Shown piece by piece: positions 34,019 to 42,879 of a stretch of DNA of 64,000 nucleotides. Numbering within the stretch: the stretch's first letter is position 1; each line of letters opens with the position of its first letter. The position numbers and the translations under genes are program-made. The stretch comes from Physcousia sp015060555 (GTDB lineage Bacteria > Bacteroidota > Bacteroidia > Bacteroidales > Bacteroidaceae), in NCBI GenBank assembly GCA_015060555.1, contig SUYG01000046.1, positions 62,001 through 126,000 on the forward strand, given 5' to 3'. The notes under the pieces were generated by a model. That model was not told where the DNA came from. It saw only the letters and a list, made by a program, of their open reading frames with translations, and made no database searches.

Positions 34019-35029
34019 TTATAGCTTATCTTCGATAATATCGGTCAGCACGTCCTTGAGATCAAGTCCGGCTGCGCGGACTTGCTGAGGAATGAAGCTG
34101 GTGACGGTCATGCCGGGCGTGGTGTTGATTTCCAGCATGTTGATGCGCTCGTGCTCCTTGCCGTCCTCGTCGGTCACTTTCGTGACGATGTAGTCGATGC
34201 GGATGATGCCGGAGCATCCAAGGATGTCGTAGATGGCACTGGTGAGGGCTTGCACGCGGTCGCTCAGCTCCTTGCTGATGCGCGCGGGAGTGATCTCATC
34301 GACTTCGCCCTTGTACTTGGCATCAAAGTCGAAGAATTCATTGTGTGTGACGACTTCCGTGATGGGGAATACCACTTCCTTGCCGGACACTTTGTAACAA
34401 CCGCAGGTAAGCTCCGTTCCGGGCATGAAAGCCTCCACCATGACCTCGTCGCTCTCGTGCATTGCCCGGTAGATGGCAGGGCGCAACTCTTCGAGTGTCT
34501 TCACCTTGGTGACGCCGAAGCTGCTGCCGCCGGCATTGGGCTTCACGAAGCAGGGCAGGCCGATGTGGTTGATGATCTCATCGTCCGTCACCAGGTCTTC
34601 ACTGCCGCGACGTACCACCAGACTCTCACTGACGCTGACGCCAAAACCCTTCAGGTATTGATTCAGTGTGAACTTGTTGAAGGTCATGGACTCTATGAGC
34701 ACGCCGCTGGTGGAGTAGGGGAGACGGATGAGGTCGAAATAGCCCTGCAGGATGCCGTCCTCGCCGGGCGTTCCGTGAATGGTGATGTAGGCGAAGTCGG
34801 GCTTCACGGTGCGACGACCAACCTTGAAGGAGAAGTCTTCGCGGCTCACGGGTACACGTTTGCCGTCGGCAAGTTCTGCCTCCCATTTAAGGCCGTTCAG
34901 CACTACGATGAATACTTCGAATTTCTCCTTGTCCATGAAGCTGTAGATGCCCTGTGCACTGCGCAGGCTCACCTCATGCTCGGAACTGTCGCCACCGCAG
35001 ACGATGGCTATTACTTTTTTCTTTTCCAT
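34019..35029 (-). CDS. ddl: D-alanine--D-alanine ligase
   Basis: The 336-aa ATP-grasp enzyme makes D-Ala-D-Ala for peptidoglycan. It shows IVCGGDSSEHEVSLRSAQ at the N-terminus, TIHGTPGEDGILQGYFDL, CFVKPNAGGSSFGVTKV and IRIDYIVTK with LEINTTPGMT at the metal-binding end. It lies 4 bp after rluD in the operon and supplies the substrate used by MurF, encoded elsewhere in this window. Confidence 0.96.
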   Translation of the reverse strand: MEKKKVIAIVCGGDSSEHEVSLRSAQGIYSFMDKEKFEVFIVVLNGLKWEAELADGKRVPVSREDFSFKVGRRTVKPDFAYITIHGTPGEDGILQGYFDLIRLPYSTSGVLIESMTFNKFTLNQYLKGFGVSVSESLVVRRGSEDLVTDDEIINHIGLPCFVKPNAGGSSFGVTKVKTLEELRPAIYRAMHESDEVMVEAFMPGTELTCGCYKVSGKEVVFPITEVVTHNEFFDFDAKYKGEVDEITPARISKELSDRVQALTSAIYDILGCSGIIRIDYIVTKVTDEDGKEHERINMLEINTTPGMTVTSFIPQQVRAAGLDLKDVLTDIIEDKL

Positions 35030-35033
35030 TTTA

Positions 35034-36122
35034 TTATATGTGCGCGTATGCGCGGAATTTAGTTATGAGTTGTGTCATATCCTCTGGCAGAGGTGCCTCA
35101 AAGAACATCTCCCGCTTGGTGCGAGGGTGAACGAAGCCCAGTGTGCGGGCGTGCAGAGCCTGTCGAGGGCAGATGTCGAAGGCATTACGCACAAAGGCTT
35201 TGTAGCTGGCGGAGGGCTGTCCGCGCAGGATTTCCATGCCGCCATAGCGCTCATCGGCGAAGAGCGGATGGCCTATGCTCTTCATGTGTGCGCGGATCTG
35301 ATGCGTCCGCCCAGTCTCCAGCACACATTCCACCCATGTGACAGGTCCAAAGGCTTCCAGTACACGCCAATGGGTGACGGCGGGCTTGCCTATCTCGCTT
35401 TCTGGCGGGAATACCGTCATGCGCTGACGGTCGCGCGGGTCGCGGGCGATGTTCCCTTCGATGCGGCCTTCCGCCGTGTCAAAGCTGCCCCACACGAGGG
35501 CGTTGTACTGGCGGCGTGTGCTCTTGACGAAGAACTGGTGACAGAGGTCTGTCTTGGCCTCTGGTGTCTTGGCTACCACCAGTAGCCCGCTGGTATCTTT
35601 GTCGATGCGATGCACCAGTCCCACACCTGGGTCGTTGGGGTTGTAGCCTGCGTTGTCCCGCAGGTGCCATGCCAGCGCATTCACCAACGTGCCCGTATAG
35701 TTCCCAACACCGGGGTGTACCACCAGGCCTGCAGGTTTGTTCACCACCAGCAGGTCATCGTCTTCGTAGGTGATGTCCAGCGGGATGTTCTCTGGCGTGA
35801 CCTCCATCACGAGGCGCGGGTGATCCAGCATGAGTGTTACCACTTCCAGGGGCTTCACCTTGTAGTTGCTCTTGACGGCGCGCCCATTGACGTAAATGCA
35901 GCCTGCTTCGGCAGCACGTTGTATGCGGGCGCGGCTCGTGTCGCGCATGTGCTCCATTAAGAACTTGTCCACGCGCAGGGGAGACTGACCCTTGTCCGCC
36001 ACTACGCGGCGGTGCTCGTAGAGTGTGCCGTCGGCAGCCAGCTCCAGACCCTCGTCATCGACTTCCAGGTCTTCGCCGTCCTGCAATGGTGCTTCGGGCA
36101 AAAGGGCATCACTCGAGCTCAT
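35034..36122 (-). CDS. rluD: 23S rRNA pseudouridine synthase, RluD type
   Basis: The 362-aa protein has an N-terminal S4 domain (RVDKFLMEHMRDTSRARIQ, AGCIYVNGRAVKSNYKV) and a catalytic domain with GLVHRIDKDTSGLLVVAKT, where the aspartate of HRIDKDTSG is catalytic. RluD modifies the helix 69 region of 23S rRNA. The ATG at 36122 overlaps the PASTA gene by 14 bp; a longer reading would only run through that gene in another frame. Confidence 0.93.
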   Translation of the reverse strand: MSSSDALLPEAPLQDGEDLEVDDEGLELAADGTLYEHRRVVADKGQSPLRVDKFLMEHMRDTSRARIQRAAEAGCIYVNGRAVKSNYKVKPLEVVTLMLDHPRLVMEVTPENIPLDITYEDDDLLVVNKPAGLVVHPGVGNYTGTLVNALAWHLRDNAGYNPNDPGVGLVHRIDKDTSGLLVVAKTPEAKTDLCHQFFVKSTRRQYNALVWGSFDTAEGRIEGNIARDPRDRQRMTVFPPESEIGKPAVTHWRVLEAFGPVTWVECVLETGRTHQIRAHMKSIGHPLFADERYGGMEILRGQPSASYKAFVRNAFDICPRQALHARTLGFVHPRTKREMFFEAPLPEDMTQLITKFRAYAHI

Positions 36123-36735
36123 CAATGCCAATGGTCTCAGTTTCGTCCGAGGCCGCTGCCTCGTCGTCGTAGTCTTCAACTTCCATCGGGCCTTCACCGC
36201 TGCCCACTTGCAGCACCAATGGCACATCCACGGGGATGCGCTGTCCGGCATAGACGTTGTGCCCGCCGCTCTTGATGCCATAGACCCAGTCCTTGTCGCC
36301 TGTCACGCGCTCCACGGGAGCCAGACGGAAGCCCATGGCCGAGAGCTTGGCCTGTGCCTCGCGCAGCGAACTGTTGTCTGCCAGGTCGGGCAATGCCATG
36401 GTTGGCATGTGACTGGTGTTTACGGTGAGATACACGTTGCGACCGCTCTTCACCTGACGTCCTGCTGCTGGAATCTGCTCCAGAATGGCGCCAGGTTCCA
36501 TGGCCTTGTTGTAAGCTGAGTCCACCACGACGGTGTGCAGGCCGAGCTGGGTCAGGCGGTAGTTGGCATCGCTCTCCTGCAAGCCCACCAGCTTCGGCAC
36601 CTTAATGGCCTCGCCGTGGTGGGTGTAGGCATCCATGCCTTTCCACAACAGCAGACACAGCAGCAACGCTACCAAGAACATTGCCAGGAGGTTGCCCCAT
36701 ACGATGGGGCTGAGGAGTTTCTGCTTAATATTCAT
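36109..36735 (-). CDS. PASTA domain-containing membrane protein
   Basis: The 208-aa protein has one N-terminal membrane segment (WGNLLAMFLVALLLCLLLW) and three PASTA-like repeats outside: KVPKLVGLQESDANYRLTQL, LEQIPAAGRQVKSGRNVYL and MALPDLADNSSLREAQAKL. The tail is very acidic. PASTA repeats bind peptidoglycan fragments, and its place before rluD and ddl is conserved in Bacteroidales. The ATG at 36735 puts the membrane segment near the start. Confidence 0.9.
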   Translation of the reverse strand: MNIKQKLLSPIVWGNLLAMFLVALLLCLLLWKGMDAYTHHGEAIKVPKLVGLQESDANYRLTQLGLHTVVVDSAYNKAMEPGAILEQIPAAGRQVKSGRNVYLTVNTSHMPTMALPDLADNSSLREAQAKLSAMGFRLAPVERVTGDKDWVYGIKSGGHNVYAGQRIPVDVPLVLQVGSGEGPMEVEDYDDEAAASDETETIGIDELE

Positions 36736-36826
36736 GTTCGTCTTTTCTTGAAATGCGAACGGCGCAGATGACACATTCTTTGGAGTGTATCATCTGCGCC
36801 GCGACAACATGTCTATGGCCCGTGGA

Positions 36827-36982
36827 TTATTTGCCGTGACGCTCGTCGGAGACGGTGAGCTTCTTGCGGCCCTTGGCACGACGTGCAGCGAGCACGCGGC
36901 GGCCATTAGCGGTTGTCATACGTTCACGGAAACCGTGCTTGTTCTTCCTTCTACGGTTGTGGGGTTGAAATGTCCTTTTCAT
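36827..36982 (-). CDS. rpmH: Ribosomal protein L34
   Basis: The 51-aa basic protein reads MKRTFQPHNRRRKNKHGFRE, RMTTANGRRVLAARRAKGRK, then KLTVSDERHGK. This is an unmistakable L34, a structural protein of the 50S subunit. The start ATG at 36982 is preceded by a TACTTTTG promoter element. It is divergent from efp, as in many Bacteroidota. Confidence 0.97.
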   Translation of the reverse strand: MKRTFQPHNRRRKNKHGFRERMTTANGRRVLAARRAKGRKKLTVSDERHGK

Positions 36983-37029
36983 AATGCTATATTCTTTTGT
37001 ATTGTATGCGAAAGTGGTCTAACGGGCTG

Positions 37030-37037
37030 CAAAAGTA
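37030..37037 (-). promoter_or_regulatory. -7 promoter element of rpmH
   Basis: The minus strand reads TACTTTTG followed by CAGCCC, 47 bp before the rpmH ATG. Confidence 0.6.
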
Positions 37038-37111
37038 CTCACTTTTTTTTAATCACGCAAGATTTCGATGATTTTTTGCTCATTCTCTTGCGTTTTTTGT
37101 TTAATTTTCAC

Positions 37112-37119
37112 TACCTTTG
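37112..37119 (+). promoter_or_regulatory. -7 promoter element of efp
   Basis: TACCTTTG followed by CACCCG. It precedes the efp ATG by about 83 bp. Confidence 0.6.
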
Positions 37120-37163
37120 CACCCGATTTCGAGAGAAACTGCGAAAAAAACAAATCGAAAGGT

Positions 37164-37206
37164 TATAAATAGTAAATTATAAATCGTCAAATTGTAAATC
37201 GTATGA
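37164..37206. repeat. Tandem TAAATCG/TAAATTG tract forming the efp leader
   Basis: The short units run into the efp start codon at 37203. The same type of unit precedes cdaA at 8050-8107. Confidence 0.65.
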
Positions 37207-37769
37207 TTAACTCCCAAGACATCAAGAAAGGCACCTGCATCCGCATGGATGGCAAGCTCTACTTCTGCATTGACTTCCTTCATGTGAAGCCCGGAAAAGG
37301 TAATACCATTATGCGCACTACCCTGAAGGATGTGGTTTCTGGCAACGTGCTGGAGCGTCGCTTCAATATCGGTGAGAAACTGGAGGATGTTCGCGTTGAA
37401 CGTCGCAGCTATCAGTTCCTCTATTTGGAAGGTGAGGATTACATCTTCATGAATAACGAGACCTTTGAGCAGATTCCCATTCCTAAAGATCAGATCAATG
37501 GCGTCGCCTTCATGAAGGAAGGTGAGAATGTTGAAGTTGTCACTGACGCTTCCACTGAGACTGTTCTCTATGCCGATGTGCCTGTGAAGGTGAAGCTCGC
37601 CATCACATGGACAGAGCCCGGCCTCAAGGGAGACACCGCCACCAACACGCTGAAGCCCGCTCGCGTGGAGACCGGTGCAGAGATTCGCGTGCCCCTCTTC
37701 ATCAATGAGGGCGAAATCGTCGAGGTTGATACCCGCGATGGCAGCTACCTCGGCCGCGTGAAGGCATAA
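37203..37769 (+). CDS. efp: Elongation factor P
   Basis: The 188-aa protein relieves ribosome stalling at polyproline. The KOW-like first domain starts INSQDIKKGTCIRMDGKLYF, and the modifiable lysine loop reads HVKPGKGNTIMRT. The second and third domains follow (FMNNETFEQIPIPKDQI; AITWTEPGLKGDTATNT). The whole length is normal. A good intrinsic terminator follows the stop. Confidence 0.97.
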   Translation: MINSQDIKKGTCIRMDGKLYFCIDFLHVKPGKGNTIMRTTLKDVVSGNVLERRFNIGEKLEDVRVERRSYQFLYLEGEDYIFMNNETFEQIPIPKDQINGVAFMKEGENVEVVTDASTETVLYADVPVKVKLAITWTEPGLKGDTATNTLKPARVETGAEIRVPLFINEGEIVEVDTRDGSYLGRVKA

Positions 37770-37787
37770 GGCTGATGACAAGACAAG

Positions 37788-37826
37788 AGAAGCTCGTCAA
37801 TTCGTTGACGAGCTTCTTCTGTTTTT
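37788..37826 (+). terminator. Intrinsic terminator after efp
   Basis: A perfect 13-bp stem AGAAGCTCGTCAA / TTGACGAGCTTCT with a 4-nt loop is followed closely by TTTTT. Confidence 0.85.
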
Positions 37827-37838
37827 CAGTCTTGGGAT

Positions 37839-38159
37839 TTAGTCAATGACGACGGCCGTGCCGCTGGTGGCCACCATGAGCATGGAGCCGTTGGCACCGA
37901 TGGTCTCGTAGTCGATATCAATACCGATGACGGCGTTGGCACCCAGCATTTGAGCACGACTGGACATTTCCTTCAGTGAGGTGTCTTTGGCTTCGCGCAG
38001 CACCTCTTCATAGCTGGACGAGCGACCTCCTACGATGTCACGAATACCCGCAAAGAAGTCTTTGAAAATGTTGGCACCGATAATGGTCTCGCCTGTCACA
38101 ACACCCATATACTGGCGAATGCTGTGTCCTTCAATCTGTGGAGTTGTTGAGAGTATCAT
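37839..38159 (-). CDS. YbjQ-family (heavy-metal-binding domain) protein
   Basis: The 106-aa protein matches the YbjQ/DUF74 family over its full length, with VVTGETIIGANIFKDFFAGI, DIVGGRSSSYEEVLREAK and ANAVIGIDIDYETIG. The family forms pentamers and its role is unclear. It stands alone on the minus strand between efp and the efflux operon. Confidence 0.92.
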   Translation of the reverse strand: MILSTTPQIEGHSIRQYMGVVTGETIIGANIFKDFFAGIRDIVGGRSSSYEEVLREAKDTSLKEMSSRAQMLGANAVIGIDIDYETIGANGSMLMVATSGTAVVID

Positions 38160-38372
38160 AGTTGTTTATTTAGGGGTTAATCACGTTGTTTATATTCCAT
38201 AGACGTAGGTGAAATCATAAAAGTTGCAGCGTATGCTTAATTTTTTAGGAAGGGACATGAAATGTAAAGATGTTTAACCAATAGGTCGTGGAAAATGTTC
38301 AAAAGGTCGGTTAATATTTGCACGGATGCATTTGTCTGTCCAAAAGGACATTACAAGTAGCCAAAAAGGACT

Positions 38373-38380
38373 ATCTTTGC
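38373..38380 (+). promoter_or_regulatory. -7 promoter element of the RND efflux operon
   Basis: TATCTTTG followed by CGCCCG, 39 bp before the adaptor ATG. No clear TTTG is found at -33. Confidence 0.6.
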
Positions 38381-38418
38381 GCCCGCAATTAAGAAAAAAC
38401 GAAAAATAGATAAGAAAG

Positions 38419-39474
38419 ATGAAAGCAAAAATGATTCTTTATGGAGCGCTCGTTCTGGCGTTGGCGGCTTGTAGCGCGAAGAACACAGAACGCGAGAAAG
38501 CTCCGATTCGCGTCGTGGTAGAAAAGGTGAGTGCGCAGGCTGTGGCCAGTGATGGCAAGACCTATGTCGGCGTTGTTGAGGAGAACCAGGCGACCGTTGT
38601 CAGCTACACTACGATGGGAACGCTCAAACATGTGGCTGTGAGCGAAGGACAGGCCGTAGGCCGCGGACAGCTCATCGCTGAACTCGATGACACACAGGCC
38701 CGCAACATGCTCGCTGCCGCCGAGGCACAGAACCGGCAGGCCGAGGATGCCCTGCAGCGCTATAAACTGCTCCACGACGAAGGCTCGATGACCGAGGCGC
38801 AATGGGTGGAGGTGCAGAGCAAGGTGGATCAGGCTCGCTCCGAGCTGGCCATCGCCCGCCGCAACGTGGCCGACAGCCGCCTGGAAGCTCCCGTGAGCGG
38901 CATCATCGGAAAACGCTATCTGGCTGCCGGCGAGACCGCGCTGCCCTCGCAGCCTGTTGTGAGCATCCTGGATATCAGCAGCGTGAAGGTGAAGATTGCT
39001 GTGCCTGAGCGCGAGATGAAGGACATCACATCGACAACGCCTACTACCATCTTTGTTGAAGCCATTGGACGTGAGTTTCATGGCGGCCTGATTGAGAAAG
39101 GTGTGCAGGCAGATGCTCTCACACACACATATGACGTGCGCGTGCGCGTAGATAATAAAGGTAGGGATCTGCTGCCGGGTATGGTGGCCAAGGTAAAGAC
39201 ACTCTCCCCGTCCTCCCTCTCAGGGAAGGAGCAGTCGCCCTCGACAACAACCTTCTTTACGCTTCCTATCACGGCGGTGCAACAGAGGGCCGACGGCACC
39301 TTCTTCGCGTGGACGGTGAGCAAGGACAACACGGCTCATCGCACAACGGTGACCACAGGCACCATCGTGGGCAACCGCATCGAGATTCTCTCCGGGCTGA
39401 GCGATGGACAGCGCGTGGTCACAGAAGGCTGCCAGAAACTGAGCGAAGGGACGAAGACCCAACCCCTCCCGTAA
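38419..39474 (+). CDS. RND efflux periplasmic adaptor lipoprotein (MFP/HlyD family)
   Basis: The 351-aa adaptor has a lipobox (LVLALAACSAK), a barrel-sandwich domain (VSEGQAVGRGQLIAELDDTQ), a helical hairpin around ARNMLAAAEAQNRQAEDALQ, and a membrane-proximal region. It links the inner-membrane pump to the TolC-like channel. Two palindromic element copies alter it: one in the third domain (read TLSPSSLSGKEQS) and one that supplies the last codons and the stop (TQPLP). It starts a three-gene pump operon. Confidence 0.92.
   Translation: MKAKMILYGALVLALAACSAKNTEREKAPIRVVVEKVSAQAVASDGKTYVGVVEENQATVVSYTTMGTLKHVAVSEGQAVGRGQLIAELDDTQARNMLAAAEAQNRQAEDALQRYKLLHDEGSMTEAQWVEVQSKVDQARSELAIARRNVADSRLEAPVSGIIGKRYLAAGETALPSQPVVSILDISSVKVKIAVPEREMKDITSTTPTTIFVEAIGREFHGGLIEKGVQADALTHTYDVRVRVDNKGRDLLPGMVAKVKTLSPSSLSGKEQSPSTTTFFTLPITAVQQRADGTFFAWTVSKDNTAHRTTVTTGTIVGNRIEILSGLSDGQRVVTEGCQKLSEGTKTQPLP
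39198..39235. repeat. Palindromic element copy G, in frame in the adaptor gene
   Basis: GACACTCTCCCCGTCCTCCCT..AGGGAAGGAGCAGTC, read inside the membrane-proximal domain. Confidence 0.7.
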
Positions 39475-39514
39475 TGGAGACCCACCCCCAGCCCCTCCCG
39501 TAATGGAGAGGAGC
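39456..39514. repeat. Two tandem palindromic element arms (copy H), supplying the adaptor stop codon
   Basis: The unit AGACCCAACCCCTCCCGTAATGGAG occurs at 39455-39479 and again, slightly longer, at 39479-39506. The first TAA is the adaptor stop codon. Confidence 0.75.
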
Positions 39515-39540
39515 CTGCGGATAGTGGGCAAATATATCTC

Positions 39541-39588
39541 TCGTAATACAGTAATACAGTAATATCGCAATATCGCAATGTCGAATAA
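39541..39588. repeat. Six tandem 8-bp units spanning the pump start codon
   Basis: TCGTAATA, CAGTAATA, CAGTAATA, TCGCAATA, TCGCAATG, TCGAATAA keep exact phase. The pump ATG (39578-39580) is part of the fifth unit. Confidence 0.75.
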
Positions 39589-42500
39589 TAATGAATCTAT
39601 GCGCCAGCCTCACCCCTCCCCTATGGGAGGGGCCAGGGGTGGGTCTTGGTACGCCTGGCCGCTGGAGCACTACCGCATCTCGCTCCTCATCGTCGGGCTG
39701 CTGTTCCTCATAGGCATCTATGGCATGTATGTCATGCCGAAGGATGAGTTCCCGCGCGTCACCGTGCGGCAAGGCGTCGTCATAGCCGTCTATCCCGGAG
39801 CCTCCACAGAGGAGGTGGAGCTGCAGGTGGCACGCCCCCTGGAGCGCTATCTCTTCACCTACAACGAGGTGAACCGCAAGAAAACCACCACCACCTCGCA
39901 GAACGGACTCTGCATCACGATGGTGGAACTCAACGGCTCCGTACGCAACAAAGATGAGGTGTGGAGCAAGCTGAAGCTGGGACTGCAGCAGTTCAAGCAG
40001 TCGCTGCCGCAGGGCGTCGTGGCACTCGTGACCAACGATGACTTCGGCAACACCTCGGCCCTGCTCATCGCCATCGAGAGCGGCGAGCGCAGCTACCGCG
40101 AACTCCGGCAGTACAGCGACCAGCTCGGCGACCGCCTGCGGCGCATACCCTCGGTGACCAACGTGAAGCTCTTCGGCGAACAGCGCCAACAGATTAGCCT
40201 CTACATCGACCGCCAGCGCCTGCAGGCCTACGGCATCGGACAGCAGATGCTCCTCAGCACCCTGCAGGGCGAGGGCCTCACGACTCTCAGCGGCAGCCTC
40301 GACGATGCCGACCAGCAGATACCCCTGCACATCGCGCCAACAGGCCACGATGAGCAGGAGATAGCCTCGCTCATCATCTACAGCGACGCCGCCAGCGGCA
40401 AGACGGTACGCGTGGGCGACGTGGCCCGCGTAGTGCGCGAATATGACCCGCATGCCAGCCGCATCGAGCACAACGGTCACCCCTGCGTGCTCCTCTCCAT
40501 GGAGATGGTGCCCGGCAACAATGTCGTGAACTACGGGCGACTCGTGAACCGCGTCCTCGACGACTTCCGCACCGACGTGCTGCCCGACGACGTCACCCTC
40601 ACGCGCATCGCCGACAAGCCCAAGGTGGTGGAGCTGAGCATCCATGACTTCCTGCGCGACCTGCTGCTGTCGATGGTCATCATCATCATCGTGATGATGC
40701 TGCTCTTCCCCCTGCGCTCCGCCATCGTGGCGGCCATCACCATCCCGCTGAGCACCTTCGTGTCGGTGGCCTTCATGTACTTCGCCGGTATCGAGCTGAA
40801 CATCGTGACGCTGGCGGCACTCATCATCGTGCTGGGCATGATTGTGGATAACTCCATCGTCATCATCGACGGCTATCTGGAATACGTGGGCAAGGGCATG
40901 AAGCCCAAGGATGCCGCCATCACCTCGGCCAAGCAGTACTTCATGCCGATGCTGCTGGCCACGGTGTGCATCACCGTCATCTTCTTCCCCCTGCTCTACA
41001 CCCTCAAGGGCGCCTTCTTGGATGCCCTGCTGGACTTCCCCTGGACCGTGGGCATCAACCTGCTGGTGTCGCTGCTGCTGGCCGTGGGCGTGATACCCTT
41101 CCTGTGCGTGAAGATTATCGGTGTTCCCGATACTGAGAAGCAGGGAAAACGCTTCACAGACCGCGTGCAGGAGCTCTACACCCACGTCCTCAACTGGAAC
41201 TTCCGCCATCCCTGGGCCACCATCGCCCTCGGCGCGGCCGCGATAGGCGCCTCGCTGCTCATCGTGCCCACGCTGAAGATGCGCCAGTTCCCCTTCGCCG
41301 ACCGCGACCAGTTTGCCGTGGAAATCTTCTTGCCCGAGGGCAAGGGACTTGCTGAGACGAACATGGTGGCAGATTCCGTGAGACACATCCTTGAGAAGGA
41401 CGAGCACATCACAGCCATCACCACCTTCCTCGGCTGCTCCTCGCCACGCTTCATGGACACCTACGCCCCGCAGATGGCGGGCAAGAACTATGCACAGTTC
41501 ATCGTGGGCACCACCTCCAACGAGGCCACCCTCGAACTGCTGGCCCACTACCAGCCCCTGCTGGCAGAGGCCTTCCCCAACGCTTACGTGCGCTTCAAGC
41601 GTCTCGATATGCTTTACACCCCCGAACTGGAGTACCGCTTCTACGGCGAGGACATCGACTCGCTGCACGCCGTGGCCGAACGCATGATGGAACGCATGCG
41701 CGAGATGCCCGAGCTGGAATGGGTGCACACCGACTACCTACAGCCCTCGCCCATTGTGAACGTAGAACTCGACCCCGTGAAGGCCGCACAGATGGGCATC
41801 ACACGCGCCTCGGCAGCACTCTCACTCAGCGCCGCCTCCGGCTCGCTGCGCGTGGGACAGCTGTGGGAAGGCGACTACGAGGTGCCCATCGTGGTCATGG
41901 ATGAGACCAACGGCACCTTCGCCGATGTCGAGAACTGGTCGGTGGCCACACCGCTGACCATGCTCGCCGGAGGACTCGGAGGCGCCAACAGCACCATCGC
42001 CCTGCGACAGGTGGCAGCCGTCAAGCCCCTGTGGAGCGAGAGCCGCATCGTACACCGAGGCGGAGAGCGCTGCATCACCGTCACGGCAGAAATGGTCAAA
42101 GGCGTCTATGCCGAACCCATCGAACGTCGCCTCGCTGACATCATGAACAACGAGATAGAGTTGCCCCAGGGCGTGCGCACCGAGGTGGGCGGTGAGCTGG
42201 AAGTCAATGCCGAGGCCATGCCGCAGATCTTCAACGGCGTGCTCATCGCCCTCGTCATCATCTTCTTCTTCCTGCTGTTCAACTTCAAGCGCTTCGGCAT
42301 CACCTTCCTCTGCATGGGTGCCCTGGCGCTGATGATCCCTGGCGCTCTCGTGGGTCTGGGCATCATGAACCGCACGCTGGGCCTGACCTCCGTGATGGGC
42401 GTCATCACACTCATGGGTATCATCATGCGCAACGAGATTCTCATCTTCGAACATGCCGACAATCTGATGAAGCGCTTCCACGCCGAACATCCGGCACCGG

Positions 42501-42769
42501 AACATCCCACACCCGAGGAGCACACCACCTATCGTCAGCGCTATAACTACGCCATCGAGGAAGCAGCCTACGATGCCGGTCGCCGGCGTATGGTGCCCAT
42601 CTTCCTCACAACAGCCACCACGGCCGTGGGCGTGATTCCCATGATCATCGCGGGCTCCTCGTTCTGGATGCCCGTGGGCGTCACCATCTTCGCAGGCGGT
42701 ATCGGCACCCTCATCCTCGTGGTCACCGTGCTGCCCGTATTGTATTGGAAACTAAGTGTAAAGAAATAG
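39578..42769 (+). CDS. RND-family efflux transporter permease (AcrB/CusA type)
   Basis: The 1063-aa proton-driven pump has twelve expected membrane segments around two large periplasmic loops. Family blocks include PGASTEEVELQVARPLERYL, VLGMIVDNSIVIIDGYLEY in the fourth segment and MGVITLMGIIMRNEILIF in the C-terminal half. Residues 10-23 come from an in-frame palindromic element (QPHPSPMGGARGGS), just before the first membrane helix. The start codon lies in an 8-bp tandem tract. It forms an operon with the adaptor and TolC genes; substrate is unknown. Confidence 0.95.
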   Translation: MSNNNESMRQPHPSPMGGARGGSWYAWPLEHYRISLLIVGLLFLIGIYGMYVMPKDEFPRVTVRQGVVIAVYPGASTEEVELQVARPLERYLFTYNEVNRKKTTTTSQNGLCITMVELNGSVRNKDEVWSKLKLGLQQFKQSLPQGVVALVTNDDFGNTSALLIAIESGERSYRELRQYSDQLGDRLRRIPSVTNVKLFGEQRQQISLYIDRQRLQAYGIGQQMLLSTLQGEGLTTLSGSLDDADQQIPLHIAPTGHDEQEIASLIIYSDAASGKTVRVGDVARVVREYDPHASRIEHNGHPCVLLSMEMVPGNNVVNYGRLVNRVLDDFRTDVLPDDVTLTRIADKPKVVELSIHDFLRDLLLSMVIIIIVMMLLFPLRSAIVAAITIPLSTFVSVAFMYFAGIELNIVTLAALIIVLGMIVDNSIVIIDGYLEYVGKGMKPKDAAITSAKQYFMPMLLATVCITVIFFPLLYTLKGAFLDALLDFPWTVGINLLVSLLLAVGVIPFLCVKIIGVPDTEKQGKRFTDRVQELYTHVLNWNFRHPWATIALGAAAIGASLLIVPTLKMRQFPFADRDQFAVEIFLPEGKGLAETNMVADSVRHILEKDEHITAITTFLGCSSPRFMDTYAPQMAGKNYAQFIVGTTSNEATLELLAHYQPLLAEAFPNAYVRFKRLDMLYTPELEYRFYGEDIDSLHAVAERMMERMREMPELEWVHTDYLQPSPIVNVELDPVKAAQMGITRASAALSLSAASGSLRVGQLWEGDYEVPIVVMDETNGTFADVENWSVATPLTMLAGGLGGANSTIALRQVAAVKPLWSESRIVHRGGERCITVTAEMVKGVYAEPIERRLADIMNNEIELPQGVRTEVGGELEVNAEAMPQIFNGVLIALVIIFFFLLFNFKRFGITFLCMGALALMIPGALVGLGIMNRTLGLTSVMGVITLMGIIMRNEILIFEHADNLMKRFHAEHPAPEHPTPEEHTTYRQRYNYAIEEAAYDAGRRRMVPIFLTTATTAVGVIPMIIAGSSFWMPVGVTIFAGGIGTLILVVTVLPVLYWKLSVKK
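39607..39646. repeat. Palindromic element copy I, in frame in the pump gene
   Basis: CCTCACCCCTCCCC-TAT-GGGAGGGGCCAGGGGTGGGTC, read near the N-terminus. Confidence 0.82.
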
Positions 42770-42771
42770 AG

Positions 42772-42847
42772 GACTCTCCCCCCGCCCCCTCCCGGGCCTC
42801 ACCCCTAACCCCTCTCCAAAGGGCGAGGGGAACTTATGGGAGGGAGC
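42772..42847. repeat. Palindromic element copy J with a second copy nested inside
   Basis: The outer arms are GACTCTCCCCCCGCCCCCTCCC (42773-42794) and TTATGGGAGGGAGC. Between them lies a complete inner palindrome, CCTCACCCCTAACCCCTCTCC / AGGGCGAGGGGA. It lies 3 bp after the pump stop. Confidence 0.78.
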
Positions 42848-42879
42848 AAATAGTTTTGAGAATTTGAATACATTATACT

